DNA of 64,000 nucleotides. Origin: Echinicola vietnamensis DSM 17526. GTDB lineage: Bacteria; Bacteroidota; Bacteroidia; Cytophagales; Cyclobacteriaceae. The stretch spans positions 4,218,001 to 4,282,000 of the forward strand of contig NC_019904.1 in NCBI RefSeq assembly GCF_000325705.1, given 5' to 3'. A model generated the notes under the pieces. The model did no database searches. It was not told the origin of the DNA and saw nothing but the letters and a program-made list of their open reading frames with translations. Shown piece after piece: positions 11,591 to 21,953 of the stretch. Each line of letters begins with the position of its first letter. The first letter of the stretch is position 1. Made by a program: the position numbers and the translations under genes.

Positions 11591-12500
11591 AAATAATCCA
11601 ATCCATAGGATTTTAGATCAATTTAGCGTTAAATTATCCAGTATTGGAGCTTTTAGTTGATGGATGGTGCCTACGTTTATCGTAAAGTATGTGTTAAATA
11701 TAAGGTGTTTTGGGGCTAGCATTATGTATGATATACACTCGAAAGCTTGCCCCAAAGTGGCGGCACATCCATAGTCATGGGTGAAACCGATGGTAAATTT
11801 GCCCATCCAACATTTCTGTTTTAGTCGCATTTCCCGGATCAAGCAGAAAAGATGGGGAACACCTATTTCGATGGGTAAATATGTTCTTCGCCACCTTTGG
11901 TTGCTATTTGGCCACGCATGAACCCTGATAAACTCAGATAGGATGCTTAAGGCGTTGCAGATCCGTGGTATGGTGTATGTTGTAACCCGAAAGTTAGCCT
12001 CAAAAGGGGCGGCACATTCATAGTCATGGGTGAAGCCCATGGTAAATTTGCCCATCCAACATTTTTGTTTTAGCCGCATTTCCCGGATCAAGCAGAAAAG
12101 ATGGGGAACACCTATTTCGATGGGTAAATATGTTCTTCGCCACCTTTGGTTGCTATTTGGCCACGCATGAACCCTGATAAACTCAGATAGGATGCTTAGG
12201 GCGTTGCAGATCCGTGGTATGGTGTATGTTGTAACCCGAAAGTTAGCCTCAAAAGGGGCGGCACATTCATAGCCATGGGTGAAGCCCATGGTAAATTAAC
12301 CCATTCAACGTTTTCCGTTTTAGCCGCATTGATCGGCCTATTCCCAACGACTTCCCGCTAAAACCCATTCGTGCGTATAGAGGAAAACCATCACTAAACG
12401 GTGTGAAATTTTCTTTCACAAGAACATGTCAAAATTTATCTCCTCAGAAATATTGCTGGATTCCTTTTCTGCTTGATCCCAAATCCATCTATTCTTAACA
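11591..12500. repeat. Gene-free repeat region with a 249-bp tandem repeat
   Basis: This gene-free stretch of about 0.9 kb contains two nearly identical, adjacent copies of a 249-bp unit (roughly 11775-12023 and 12024-12272). The segment containing TTTCCCGGATCAAGCAG recurs at exactly +249. Partial, more diverged copies flank both ends (about 11735-11800 and 12240-12330). Because 249 is a multiple of three, a 223-codon reading frame stays open through it on the minus strand. The product has no recognisable domain, and the frame's repetition mirrors the DNA repeat, so I treat it as non-coding repeat DNA. Confidence 0.8.
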
Positions 12501-12502
12501 TT

Positions 12503-12538
12503 AAAAAAGGGTTGCTAATGTACACCAGCAACCCTTTT
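12503..12538 (-). terminator. Intrinsic terminator of the gyrA-TPR transcript
   Basis: A perfect 12-bp stem (12505-12516 with 12527-12538) encloses a 10-nt loop and is followed on the minus strand by a U-run. It lies about 28 bp downstream of the TPR gene's stop codon. Confidence 0.88.
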
Positions 12539-12566
12539 ATCTAAGAGAAATATTTCTTTATAAATA

Positions 12567-13778
12567 TTATTGTTCTAACCAGTCTGGTCCAAGAAGCTCT
12601 TGCAGTTTTTGATCATATTCTGCAGCTTTTTCTTCATTTTTTAGACGTGTATGGATAGAATGAAGAATTCTCAAAATTTCTGTATTGTCGGGCTTAAGCT
12701 CTACCGCTTTTTCAAACAAAGGAATTGCTTTTTCATAAAGGCTGTCAGCTTCTGCTAACATGTCTTCAGATTTGGCTTCCCACTCCTCATCTGGAAGGTC
12801 ATTTACCTCATTGATGATTCCTCTTGCTTGATCGATGTAAACCGCACCAGCATAATAATTTCCTTCAAAGAAATCCGGATCAATTTCTACTGTTTTCAAG
12901 TACTCTTCCAATGCACCGTCAAGATCACCAGATTGCTCTTTAAGGTAACCATATCGCAAGCGGATGGGCGCATTGTTTGGATCTTGGTCAAGGGATTGCT
13001 TGATGGAAGCCATGGCCTCATCCATTTTTTCCAGTTGAAGCAGTAGCTGAATTTCGAATTCAGAAAGCCCTTTGTCGTTAGGGTATTCTTCACGTGCTTG
13101 TTTTACCAATCTATAAGCCTCTTCTTGATCATCTTCCTGCTGATTGGCAATTTGGATCAGGAAATAGTAAGCGTTGAGCTTGTTGTACTCTGGTACATCA
13201 AGCAACATCGTTAGGTATTTTTTTGCTGCATCGTAATCTTCTGCCATGTTAGCTGTATAACCAGCATTGAACACAATAGATGTATCTTTCGGATCAATGT
13301 CCGCTGCGATGGCAAAGAACTTAGATGCCAACGCATTGTCATCCGTTTCATATCTGCTAATGGCTTTGTCTACTGAAGCAGTTTTCAATTTGAAGATGCC
13401 TTCTCCTTGAAGGTTCTCAGGAAGACCCGGAACTACTTCTTTGTAAATTTCCTTGCCAATCTTACTGGTGGAATCATTTCCATCCATGTCCAATGATTTT
13501 CTAAAGGCATCAAGGGCATTTCTTCCTTTATCCACTGTAGCCTCAGTATTAGAGGAATCGGCTGCAAATTGGATGGTAAGGATCTTACCTTTGATTAAGA
13601 ATGTTTCCGGATCGGCTCCTGTTTCAGGGTCTTGTGTTGCCGTTTCGATGTCGGTAAGTGCTTCTGAGATATTACCTTTTCTCAGGTTCTTTTCAGCTGA
13701 TTTAACAACCTTTTTCTGGCCAAAGGCTACTGTTGAAGCCACACCGACCAAAGCCAATGATAAAATTAATTTCTTCAT
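12567..13778 (-). CDS. Exported tetratricopeptide repeat protein
   Basis: A 403-aa protein with an N-terminal signal peptide (MKKLILSLALVGVASTVAFG, cleavage near FGQKK) and a series of TPR-like helical repeats across residues 30-400. Recognisable repeat segments include AEDYDAAKKYLTMLLDVPEY, SLDQDPNNAPIRLRYGYLKE and LFEKAVELKPDNTEILRILH. Such periplasmic TPR proteins of Bacteroidota are usually scaffolds; no enzyme motif is visible. It begins 10 bp after gyrA ends on the same strand and is followed by a terminator, so it is probably cotranscribed with gyrA. The functional link to gyrase is not evident. Confidence 0.85.
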   Translation of the reverse strand: MKKLILSLALVGVASTVAFGQKKVVKSAEKNLRKGNISEALTDIETATQDPETGADPETFLIKGKILTIQFAADSSNTEATVDKGRNALDAFRKSLDMDGNDSTSKIGKEIYKEVVPGLPENLQGEGIFKLKTASVDKAISRYETDDNALASKFFAIAADIDPKDTSIVFNAGYTANMAEDYDAAKKYLTMLLDVPEYNKLNAYYFLIQIANQQEDDQEEAYRLVKQAREEYPNDKGLSEFEIQLLLQLEKMDEAMASIKQSLDQDPNNAPIRLRYGYLKEQSGDLDGALEEYLKTVEIDPDFFEGNYYAGAVYIDQARGIINEVNDLPDEEWEAKSEDMLAEADSLYEKAIPLFEKAVELKPDNTEILRILHSIHTRLKNEEKAAEYDQKLQELLGPDWLEQ

Positions 13779-13788
13779 TTTTGTCTAA

Positions 13789-16317
13789 TTATTCCTCTTT
13801 TGGTTTTTCGCTATCGTTTGATTCGTTTTGATTTTCATCTGCATTGTCCTGAATTTCTTCAATCTCCTCTTCCACCTGCTCTACTTTGGCAACGGAAGAA
13901 ATTTCATCGTTTTCATTCAGTTTGATAAGCCGTACTCCTTGTGTGGCGCGGCCCATAATTCGCAGTCCTGATACCGGGGTTCGGATGATTATACCTGATT
14001 TGTTGATGATCATCAAGTCGTCTGAATCGATGACTGACTTAATGGCCACAAGACTACCTGTCTTGTCCGTTACGTTCATCGCCTTCACGCCCTTACCACC
14101 TCTATTGGTGATGCGGTATTCTTCTACTGCACTGCGTTTTCCGTATCCTTTCTCTGAAACGACCAATAACGTGGCTTCCTCTCTATTAACACAAACCATG
14201 CCAACAACCTCATCTTTATCATCGCTTAAAGTGATGGCTTTTACTCCTGTTGCAGTCCTTCCCATTGGCCTCACGGCCGATTCATGGAAATGAATTGCCC
14301 TGCCGGATTTAGCTGCTATGAGGATATGGGAATCACCATGGGTAAATTCCACATTCAGTAATTGATCGTCTTCGCGGATATTGAGGGCAATGATGCCATT
14401 TGAACGCGGTCTTGAGTATTGCTCGAGCGTGGTCTTCTTGATCACCCCGTTTTTGGTTACCATTACCAAGAAATTGTTCTGAATATAATCCTCATCATTG
14501 AGATCAGTTACTTGGATAATGGAACGGATCTTATCGTCACTTTCTATATTGATCAGGTTCTGGATCGGGCGTCCCTTGGAAGTCTTGCTGCCTTCTGGGA
14601 TAGCATAAGTCTTCAACCAGAATAATTTACCCTTATCGGTAAAGATCAATAGGTAATTATGTGTAGACGCGGAGAATAAATATTCGGTGTAATCATCGTC
14701 CTTTGTACTGACTCCTCTGGATCCTACTCCTCCTCTACCTTGTGTCCGGTACTCTTTAAGGGCGGTCCTTTTGACATATCCTTGATGAGAAACCGTGATG
14801 ATCACTTCCTCATTAGGAATCATATCTTCATAGCTGAAATCTTCGGCGTTATGCTCAATGGTCGTTCTTCGCTCATCGTTATAACGTTCCTTGATCTCAG
14901 ACAACTCCGTTTTGATGATTTCCATCCTACGTTCCTTTTTCTCAAGGATATCTTTCAGGTCCTCAATTAAGAGCATCAACTCTTCGTATTCCTTTTGGAT
15001 CTTCTCACGCTCCATTCCAGTCAAACGCTGGAGACGCATATCCAAAATTGCACGCGCCTGAATCTCGGTCAGCTCAAATTTCTCCATCAATCCGGTACGC
15101 GCCGTTTCAGGATCCCTGGAGTTCCGGATCAAGCTAATGACCTCATCCAAATTGTCCAGGGCTATAAGGTACCCTTGTAAGATATGGGCACGCTTTTCTG
15201 CTTCCCTAAGTTCATATTCTGTCCTTCTGGTCACGACCTCATGACGGTGATTCACATAATGGACAATCAGTTCCTTCAGGTTAAGGGTGTAGGGACGGCC
15301 TTTTACCAGCGCTACATTGTTTATACTGAAGGATGTTTGTAATTGGGTCTGTTTATAGAGGTTGTTCAGGACCACATTGGCAATGGCATCCCGCTTAAGT
15401 TCATAAACAATCCGCATTCCACGACGGTCAGATTCATCCCTAATGGCAGAAATTCCTTCCAGCTTTTTCTCTTGGATCAATTGAGCGGTCTTCTCAATCA
15501 TGTTGGCTTTATTGACCAAATAAGGGATTTCATTGATGATGATCATCTCCTTGCCCGTATCCTTGGTTTCAATCGTAGCCTTTCCGCGCATCACTACTCG
15601 CCCACGACCCGTTTCATAAGCGGACTTTACTCCATTATAACCGTAGATAATCCCGCCTGTTGGAAAATCCGGAGCAATCACATGCTTCATCAATTCCTCA
15701 ACGGTAATATCATTGTTTTCTATATAGGCAATGGTCCCGTCAATGACTTCTCCAAGCTGATGGGGAGCCATATTGGTGGCCATACCTACTGCAATACCTG
15801 AAGCACCATTTAACAATAATGCAGGGATTTTTGCAGGCAGCACGACCGGCTCCTTGAGGGAATCGTCAAAGTTTAACTGGAAGTCAACCGTCTCTTTGTT
15901 GATATCGGTCAATAATTCCTCGGCTATTCGCTTTAGCCTCGCTTCGGTATAACGCATGGCGGCGGCGTTGTCACCATCAATGGATCCAAAGTTTCCTTGA
16001 GGATCCACCAAAGGATACCGCAATGACCAATCTTGTGCCATCCTTACCATGGTCTCGTAAACGGCACTATCCCCATGCGGGTGATACTTACCGAGTACTT
16101 CCCCTACGATCCTTGCTGATTTTTTATAGGGTTTGTTATGAAGTACTCCGAGTTCCTGCATTCCAAAAAGAATTCTGCGGTGAACCGGCTTCATCCCATC
16201 TCGTACATCTGGAAGTGCTCTGGAAACAATAACGGACATCGAATAATCGATGTAGGCACCACGCATTTCTTCCTCGATGTTAATCGGTATTATGTTCTCG
16301 TTTTCTCCTTCGGCCAT
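13789..16317 (-). CDS. gyrA: DNA gyrase subunit A
   Basis: GyrA (842 aa) is the DNA-cleaving subunit of the type IIA topoisomerase that introduces negative supercoils. The catalytic Tyr123 lies in [11 protein letters not shown]. The quinolone-determining region reads [12 protein letters not shown], with Ser84 and Glu88 at the positions of E. coli Ser83 and Asp87; these are ordinary acidic/serine residues. The C-terminal beta-pinwheel contains the GyrA-box stretch [15 protein letters not shown], which favours gyrase over ParC. The C-terminal tail is acidic. The size and N-terminus ([20 protein letters not shown]) are standard. Confidence 0.97.
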   Translation of the reverse strand: MAEGENENIIPINIEEEMRGAYIDYSMSVIVSRALPDVRDGMKPVHRRILFGMQELGVLHNKPYKKSARIVGEVLGKYHPHGDSAVYETMVRMAQDWSLRYPLVDPQGNFGSIDGDNAAAMRYTEARLKRIAEELLTDINKETVDFQLNFDDSLKEPVVLPAKIPALLLNGASGIAVGMATNMAPHQLGEVIDGTIAYIENNDITVEELMKHVIAPDFPTGGIIYGYNGVKSAYETGRGRVVMRGKATIETKDTGKEMIIINEIPYLVNKANMIEKTAQLIQEKKLEGISAIRDESDRRGMRIVYELKRDAIANVVLNNLYKQTQLQTSFSINNVALVKGRPYTLNLKELIVHYVNHRHEVVTRRTEYELREAEKRAHILQGYLIALDNLDEVISLIRNSRDPETARTGLMEKFELTEIQARAILDMRLQRLTGMEREKIQKEYEELMLLIEDLKDILEKKERRMEIIKTELSEIKERYNDERRTTIEHNAEDFSYEDMIPNEEVIITVSHQGYVKRTALKEYRTQGRGGVGSRGVSTKDDDYTEYLFSASTHNYLLIFTDKGKLFWLKTYAIPEGSKTSKGRPIQNLINIESDDKIRSIIQVTDLNDEDYIQNNFLVMVTKNGVIKKTTLEQYSRPRSNGIIALNIREDDQLLNVEFTHGDSHILIAAKSGRAIHFHESAVRPMGRTATGVKAITLSDDKDEVVGMVCVNREEATLLVVSEKGYGKRSAVEEYRITNRGGKGVKAMNVTDKTGSLVAIKSVIDSDDLMIINKSGIIIRTPVSGLRIMGRATQGVRLIKLNENDEISSVAKVEQVEEEIEEIQDNADENQNESNDSEKPKEE

Positions 16318-16411
16318 ATGTTGAATTTCTCAATATAAGGTTGCAAGATAATAAAAAGAATAAGGTTTTAAAATACTATTTTCGCTTTCAAAAGGGTTTT
16401 ATCCTTGCTTT

Positions 16412-17455
16412 TTAATACCATTGCCCTACCTTCCGGTTTTGCATGTGCCAGATAGAACTTCCGCGGTATTCTACGCCATTGTGTAAGTGTTTCATTTTCA
16501 CCCCACATCCCGGAATTTTACACCTTTTTGTCCCGGGAAGGCGTAGGGCAACGCCCAGATTTATGGTGAACAAACTTTGCTCAATCATTTGACTTTCTTC
16601 TAGGCCCGGCAATTGGTAATTAAACTTTCTGAAAGACGCATTTGGCTTTAGAAAAATCTTGGTGTATTCCGAAAACTCCCGCTCGATCCGGAGCCCAATC
16701 GCATAATACGGTTCTGTCGCGGTCAAGGCATCATCGTAGGACTCTTGTACTTTTATGGAACCGTATTCTCCTTCAAGGGTAAACCGCCAAGGGTAACGCT
16801 GCTCCATTCGCAGTTTTTGTTCCGCTTGCATATAATGGTTATTGCTACTGTATTTTCGGTATTTCCACTTTAAAAAGGCCTGCCTCCTGTTTGCATCATA
16901 GAGTACCAGGCCCAGGGTACCGTACATTTTATCAAATACATAACGATCATTGGAAAAGTTGAATTGATGGGAAGAGCTTTCCAAGGCAGCCATATTCCCC
17001 ATTTCCCTTCCATATCCCCCTCCTATGGAGAACAAGCCGAATAGATCAATTCTAACACCCGCATCAAAAGGAACCGCACTGCTGTTGGATTCAAAAGCAG
17101 TGGTTTCTCCGGCCACAATGTCTTGTGCGTTGGGGTCGCCGCCTAAAGGAACAATGGGATAATTGGCGGGCATGCCACTGGTAAAATCCATGCTGTTTTG
17201 GTGCAAGCCATATCCTACGCTCAGCTCCAGGGAGATTTTGCTGAGGATGCCACGGGTGATATTTCCAACGCCACTTTCACTCCTTCGGGTTTTGTCTGGC
17301 CTTGCCTTGGTGTCAATGCCAAATATATCTTCTTCTTGTGCATGCGCAAATGTACTTGAAACAAAAACCATTAAAGCTATTGAAAATGAGTGCTTTAAGA
17401 TATAATATAACACAGTGTGTTTACGATCGTTACGGGGAAGTATAATGTTGGTCAT
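16412..17455 (-). CDS. Putative outer membrane beta-barrel-like protein
   Basis: I do not recognise the family of this 347-aa protein. A signal peptide is visible (hydrophobic stretch FSIALMVFVSSTFAHAQ, about residues 24-40). The mature part is rich in alternating aromatic/polar strands (ISLELSVGYGLHQ, GVRIDLFGLFSIGGGYG, WRFTLEGEYGSIK, YYAIGLRIEREF, FTINLGVALRLP). This is the usual look of a small outer membrane beta-barrel. The C-terminus (CKIPGCGVKMKHLHNGVEY) is a Cys/His-containing tail not typical of a barrel end. The start is uncertain: the 20 residues before the hydrophobic stretch could be upstream of the true start. Confidence 0.6.
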   Translation of the reverse strand: MTNIILPRNDRKHTVLYYILKHSFSIALMVFVSSTFAHAQEEDIFGIDTKARPDKTRRSESGVGNITRGILSKISLELSVGYGLHQNSMDFTSGMPANYPIVPLGGDPNAQDIVAGETTAFESNSSAVPFDAGVRIDLFGLFSIGGGYGREMGNMAALESSSHQFNFSNDRYVFDKMYGTLGLVLYDANRRQAFLKWKYRKYSSNNHYMQAEQKLRMEQRYPWRFTLEGEYGSIKVQESYDDALTATEPYYAIGLRIEREFSEYTKIFLKPNASFRKFNYQLPGLEESQMIEQSLFTINLGVALRLPGTKRCKIPGCGVKMKHLHNGVEYRGSSIWHMQNRKVGQWY

Positions 17456-17910
17456 GGGTAACTGGGGATCTACGTAGTTTCTTGATAGTTGGTACCTAAA
17501 TTTAAATAATTCAACTTACATCTTCACGGCTGTGGCCAATATTTTGAGAAAAGGGCGTTTGAAATATCATTGTATTTTTGGAAACGGGTTCATCATGCAT
17601 CTTAAAAGGACCACCAAGGACTGATTTACACCCAGCAGCATTCCTCAAGCCTTGGCAGAGCGCCCGCTTCATAGCCAGAGGCAAGTCATAAAAACCATGG
17701 ACAAAAGGGAAGAACACAGAATTTTCATACCCGAAGTATCCTGTTTGTGTTTATCAGTGTTCATCCGTAGCCAAATAAAATGGATAGCCATCAAAAAAGG
17801 CTAGCCTCATCTTTTCTGCCTGATCCCATTTTTAATTTTTCGTAGCTTTACCTTTCAGCAAACTGGCAGTCGCTATCATTTCCGCTTGTGCTGGATGAGC
17901 CAGGCACTAT
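17456..17910. other. Gene-free interval
   Basis: About 500 bp separate the barrel-like gene from the next gene. The only open frame (68 codons at 17511-17717, minus strand) has no signal, domain or start context and is not called. The interval contains a 20-bp sequence at 17808-17827 (CATCTTTTCTGCCTGATCCC) that recurs in the other gene-free region near 11.8-12.5 kb. The rest shows no RNA gene or clear regulatory signal that I can see. Confidence 0.5.
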
Positions 17911-17940
17911 AAAAAAAGCTCTCCAAAACAGGAGAGCTTT
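17911..17940 (-). terminator. Intrinsic terminator
   Basis: A 10-bp perfect stem (17915-17924 with 17931-17940) has a 6-nt loop and a run of T residues on the minus strand. It sits 22 bp after the stop of the DUF4168-like gene. Confidence 0.88.
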
Positions 17941-17962
17941 AAGTACCTTAATAGGGTTTATG

Positions 17963-18469
17963 TTATTCGCCGTCTTCCTCTTCTTCAGGAGCTCTGGCAC
18001 TAGCTTTTTCTGCAATCAATTCATCCACTTTAGCTTTCACTTCGGGATCAGTTTTCATAGCAGCATTTACTTTATTATACGTAGCAGCTCCCAGCACTTC
18101 GTCGTTTTTGATCAATTCGATCATTCTTTCTTTGATCACATCAGAAAGGGAATTCTTGGTGTTCAAGATCTCTTCGTACTCGGCCTTCTCTTCATCCGTA
18201 ATGTTGATCTCAGCAAGTTTGGCATCATCGCCCCAAGCTTCCTTGATCTCGTTGTATCTAGCTACATCAAATACCTCATTATCTTTGATCATGCTTTCCA
18301 AGTCCGCTTGCTTTACTTCCATAAAGTGATTCACAGAATCCTTCATGCTTGCAAACTTTTCAATCTCCTCATCGGTAACCGGTTCAGCTTCACTGTTTTC
18401 TTGCTGAGCTTGTGCAGCTACACTCATAAAACACATCATTAACAATGCCCATCCAAATAAACGCTTCAT
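17963..18469 (-). CDS. Exported DUF4168-like helical protein
   Basis: A 168-aa small exported protein: signal peptide MKRLFGWALLMMCFMSVAAQAQ, then an acidic, entirely helical mature part. The segments VTDEEIEKFASMKDSVNHFM and ARYNEIKEAWGDDAKL, then a second similar half (ITDEEKAEYEEIL, AATYNKVNAAMKTD), resemble DUF4168 domains. That family has no established function. The tail EEEEDGE is strongly acidic. A terminator follows immediately, so the gene appears to be transcribed alone. Confidence 0.7.
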   Translation of the reverse strand: MKRLFGWALLMMCFMSVAAQAQQENSEAEPVTDEEIEKFASMKDSVNHFMEVKQADLESMIKDNEVFDVARYNEIKEAWGDDAKLAEINITDEEKAEYEEILNTKNSLSDVIKERMIELIKNDEVLGAATYNKVNAAMKTDPEVKAKVDELIAEKASARAPEEEEDGE

Positions 18470-18596
18470 CTTTTTTAATCTTTTTAGTGAATATTCTTAA
18501 AATAAACTAAATTCCAATAAAAGGCATTAGCATTAATTAAGCAAGAAAATTTCATTAAAAAACCTTAAATTTTTCACTTAAAACAACTTCTATTGG

Positions 18597-18621
18597 AAAA
18601 AAAACAGGTCTTAACTACCTG
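18597..18621 (-). terminator. Probable terminator of rpe
   Basis: On the minus strand, CAGGT and ACCTG (18617-18621 and 18605-18609) form a short stem followed by eight T residues (18604-18597). It lies 7 bp after the rpe stop codon. The stem is short, though flanking A/T pairs could extend it. Confidence 0.6.
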
Positions 18622-18627
18622 ATTGTT

Positions 18628-19278
18628 TTAGAGTTCTTTTAACTTGGCGATGGTGGCCTTAGGGTCTTCCGCATTGAACACAAAACTTCCCGCCACGAGG
18701 ATGTCCGCACCGGCATCGATCAACTTATAGGCATTTTCCATGTTGACACCACCATCGATTTCTATTTTGGCCGAGGAACCGGAAGCGGTAATGATCGCCT
18801 TTAAATTCCGAACTTTCTCGTAGGTATGCTCTATGAATTCTTGTCCTCCAAAACCTGGATTTACGGACATGATGATCACCGTATCCAATTCACGAATGAT
18901 GTCCCTGAGAAGTTCTACATTGGTGTGGGGATTAATGGCTACTCCGGCCTTACAATCCAGCTCATGAATGGCTTGGACAGTTCTATGCAGGTGCTGGCAG
19001 GCTTCCAGGTGTACAGTAATCGTCTCGGCTCCTGCTGCTTTAAAAGCTTTTAAATATTGGTCGGGATTTACGATCATAAGGTGGACGTCAAGTGGCTTTT
19101 GGGCATGCTTCTTAATGGCGTCCACCACGGGAAAACCAAATGAAATATTGGGCACAAAAACACCATCCATAATATCCACATGAATGAGGTCGGCTGTGGA
19201 ATCGTTGATCAGTTCTATTTCTGACTGAAGGTTCGCAAAGTCAGCAGCCAGCACCGATGGGGCAATAAGGGTATCCAT
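18628..19278 (-). CDS. rpe: Ribulose-phosphate 3-epimerase
   Basis: Rpe (216 aa) interconverts ribulose 5-phosphate and xylulose 5-phosphate in the pentose phosphate pathway. Family signatures are intact: IAPSVLAADFANL, the metal/catalytic VDIMDGVFVPNISFG (His in LIHVDIMDG), LDVHLMI, ITVHLEA, VMSVNPGFGGQ (here IMSVNPGFGGQ) and IEIDGGVN. I start at 19278 (MDTLIAPSVLAADF); an ATG at 19305 adds nine unlikely residues. Confidence 0.96.
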   Translation of the reverse strand: MDTLIAPSVLAADFANLQSEIELINDSTADLIHVDIMDGVFVPNISFGFPVVDAIKKHAQKPLDVHLMIVNPDQYLKAFKAAGAETITVHLEACQHLHRTVQAIHELDCKAGVAINPHTNVELLRDIIRELDTVIIMSVNPGFGGQEFIEHTYEKVRNLKAIITASGSSAKIEIDGGVNMENAYKLIDAGADILVAGSFVFNAEDPKATIAKLKEL

Positions 19279-19382
19279 AGTAACTATTGGGTTTAGCTCA
19301 AACAAAATGAAGCATAAAGAAACTAAAAAAAATGCAGAATCGGGACTACTTGCCTAACCTTTTCAAAATCACCTCCAGTCCT

Positions 19383-21035
19383 TTACTGGATGATTATTTT
19401 ATGGCGTTCGATGTTAAGTCCTTCCATCAACTGCACAATATAGAACCCGCTGTTTATCTTGGAAATTTCTACTTCGTAGGGAACATCATTGGAAACCCTC
19501 TCGAGTTTATCTTGGTTGATCACCTGGCCATTTTTATTGATCAACGTAAACTCACAGGCCTCTTCACTTCCAAACTGAATGAAAAGCTCCTTACCATCGG
19601 TTGGGTTGGGATAGATTTTGGTATTCGCTACTTCTGGCCTAGCGACTACGTCCAGGATTTCGCCATAATAGGCCAATTCGAAATCAGGAATGCCATATCC
19701 CAATTGACTATCCGGATCCTTAAACTGACTGCCGCTTTGGAGAATATAATGGATAAGTTGGTCTTTGGTCCACTCTGGTCGTCCTTGCCATAATCCAGCA
19801 GCCAATGCCGTTATCTGTGGCGCAGAAAATGATGTACCGCTTGCGGTAGAGGTTGCGTTGGGGCTTTGCCAAAGCCGCACTTGTCTGCCCAGCGCGACCA
19901 CATCCGGCTTGATCCGTCCATCTGCTGTAGGACCTACAGAGCTGAAACTGGCTTTGGTAAGGTCTTTCGATACCGCTCCTACCGATAGAATGCCCGCTGC
20001 ATCGGCTGGAGCGGAGATGGTGGTGGCCGAACCGCTTCCTTCATTCCCCGCACTGTTGACTACTAAGATCCCCCTGTCACTTGCCATGACGGCTCCTTGG
20101 GTAATAATGGCCGTCTTTCCATCCAGGTCGGATTTGGAATAGTTCATGGACGATTCATTGAAGGTCACATATCCAAGGGAACTACTGATAATATCTACTC
20201 CCAGACTGTCAGCAAATTCCGCTGCACGAACCCAATTATATTCTTCTATACGGTATTCAGATGCTACGTCCTCTGTGATACATAAAACATAGTTGGCATC
20301 ATAAGCCCCTGCCACTAGGGTACTGGGATCGTTTGAAGCAATCAATGATAACGCAGCGGTACCATGGGTTTCCGAGCGGAAAACACCTGCCGACCAAGGC
20401 ATTACAAAATCACGGGTGGCAATAATCTGATTATTATCAAAGAGGTGCTTCATGCCCGCTATTTTATCCGCATTCAAAAAGCCACCATCAAAAACAGCAA
20501 TGGTCACCCCTTTTCCAGTGAGTTGCTCCGCATGCATATCGGGAATCCCAATCAGGTTATTCTGAAAAGCATAGTCTTCTTCATCCTTGGTTTTGGATAG
20601 CAAACGAATGCTGATGGGTTGGCTCAAAATATTAGATCTTTGCTCACTGTCATCTGTATAAAATCCCTTCGCTATCAATTCTATCCCATCTTCCTCGATA
20701 AAAGGGAGCTTTTTGATAGCGGCTATTTGCTCATCGGTCGCCACCACAATGGAGGCATTCATCCATTTACTGTTGTATTGGACATTGATAACGATATCCT
20801 TGACGGCATCGATGTACTTTTGGGAAACGGGAAGGTCTGTGCTGTCCACCACCACCTCGTGATGTTCACGCCTAGTGATGGCTTTTTGACTAAGAAATGC
20901 ACTTGGTGCATCCAATTGATATGTTTCCTGCGGTTTATATTTATAATGTACCGCATACCTGTCCTGCCCTTTTACCGCGGCTGCAGAAAGGATGATAAGG
21001 CCGGCAGCAGCGATAAATTTCCTAATATTGTCCAT
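19383..21035 (-). CDS. Secreted subtilisin-like serine protease with type IX sorting domain
   Basis: A 550-aa S8 family protease. After a signal peptide (residues 1-23) comes a propeptide-like region, then the catalytic triad Asp183 (AVFDGGF), His224 (SETHGTAAL) and Ser402 (SGTSFSAPQ). The oxyanion Asn331 lies in NSAGNEG. The Asp motif reads DGG rather than the usual D[ST]G. The last about 80 residues (from NTKIYPNPTDGKELFI to HKIIIQ) form a Por-type C-terminal sorting domain, so the enzyme should be exported by the type IX system. The gene start overlaps the upstream lipoprotein gene's end by 14 nt, suggesting cotranscription. Confidence 0.93.
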   Translation of the reverse strand: MDNIRKFIAAAGLIILSAAAVKGQDRYAVHYKYKPQETYQLDAPSAFLSQKAITRREHHEVVVDSTDLPVSQKYIDAVKDIVINVQYNSKWMNASIVVATDEQIAAIKKLPFIEEDGIELIAKGFYTDDSEQRSNILSQPISIRLLSKTKDEEDYAFQNNLIGIPDMHAEQLTGKGVTIAVFDGGFLNADKIAGMKHLFDNNQIIATRDFVMPWSAGVFRSETHGTAALSLIASNDPSTLVAGAYDANYVLCITEDVASEYRIEEYNWVRAAEFADSLGVDIISSSLGYVTFNESSMNYSKSDLDGKTAIITQGAVMASDRGILVVNSAGNEGSGSATTISAPADAAGILSVGAVSKDLTKASFSSVGPTADGRIKPDVVALGRQVRLWQSPNATSTASGTSFSAPQITALAAGLWQGRPEWTKDQLIHYILQSGSQFKDPDSQLGYGIPDFELAYYGEILDVVARPEVANTKIYPNPTDGKELFIQFGSEEACEFTLINKNGQVINQDKLERVSNDVPYEVEISKINSGFYIVQLMEGLNIERHKIIIQ

Positions 21036-21699
21036 TATTGATCAGTTTCAAATGAGATAAACGACCATTTTCAATTATTTGTTCACCCAAGCAATCATTT
21101 CTAGAGCAATAGGACAATTTTTCTATAAATTGCTCTACCAGCCCCACTCCTTTTGCGTAAACTTCATAGCGATTGTCCCGTATAGTAATCTGGTCGTCTT
21201 CTTGTTCTTGCAATACTTTTACAGCTGCTTGATAGGTATTGCCATGTACCTCATAAGCCGTCAGGGATTCAAGGGAATAGATGTCTTCTATTTGGGAGTT
21301 ATATACATTGCCATCCCAGGAGTTCTGGGGATCTGGAGGAAATACAAAAGAGACAATTGTAAGGTTTTGGCTGGACCTTAACAGGGCTCCTTTTTTCACC
21401 TGCAAGGTATAAACGGAATGGTTTTGCCAGTTGGATTGGTCCTGGGATTTTTCTCTTACCACGCGATAAATAAGCAAACCTTCCTCCCCAATATAGCTGT
21501 CGGTGATCATGTCACGATAGTAAAAAGTCGACGACTCCTGATCTCCTTCGCCATAATATACGGTTTCGTCCACTGCATAGATCCAGAAACGGGAGACCTC
21601 CAAAGGCATGTAATCATACCCTAAATCTGCAGGGGCTGTACCATCTGTTTGGCACCCGGTGATCAGGAATAAAAGGAAGTAAAGTAGAAATTTCCGCAT
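21022..21699 (-). CDS. Lipoprotein of unknown function
   Basis: A 225-aa probable lipoprotein: signal peptide MRKFLLYFLLFLITGC with the lipobox cysteine at residue 16. The mature part (YDYMPLEVSRFWIYAVDET onward) is a beta-rich domain of a type common in Bacteroidota lipoproteins and carries no enzyme motif I can name. It ends with two cysteines (SYCSRNDCLGE). It is encoded directly upstream of, and overlaps, the sorted subtilase gene, so the two may act together on the cell surface; that link is inferred from position only. Confidence 0.78.
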   Translation of the reverse strand: MRKFLLYFLLFLITGCQTDGTAPADLGYDYMPLEVSRFWIYAVDETVYYGEGDQESSTFYYRDMITDSYIGEEGLLIYRVVREKSQDQSNWQNHSVYTLQVKKGALLRSSQNLTIVSFVFPPDPQNSWDGNVYNSQIEDIYSLESLTAYEVHGNTYQAAVKVLQEQEDDQITIRDNRYEVYAKGVGLVEQFIEKLSYCSRNDCLGEQIIENGRLSHLKLINNGQY

Positions 21700-21953
21700 T
21701 CAGTTCTTTTTCGCCACGATGCAAAAATACCATTTCCCGTGATATCTTCATGACGATTGCTCCAAAAAAGATGTTAAGAGAAATCAATTTTATAAAATCC
21801 TGATGGTTAAATGTGTGTAGCTTTCCATCCAGTAGGTAGGTTCAGGTGATCTAGACCACTTTTTTTGGTCGATGCTGGCCACGTTTAGAATTCGTCTGTT
21901 TTCTACTTATCTTTGGCTCGAAAAAATACGATAATAGAAAACAAAAAATAGGA

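Noticed and set aside
11618..12289. Open frame of 223 codons on the minus strand
   Set aside because: It mirrors the 249-bp DNA tandem repeat, has no domain or signal, and its product is the same 83-residue unit repeated.
17511..17717. 68-codon open frame on the minus strand
   Set aside because: No start context, no domain, low codon quality, and it lies in a gene-free repeat-containing interval.
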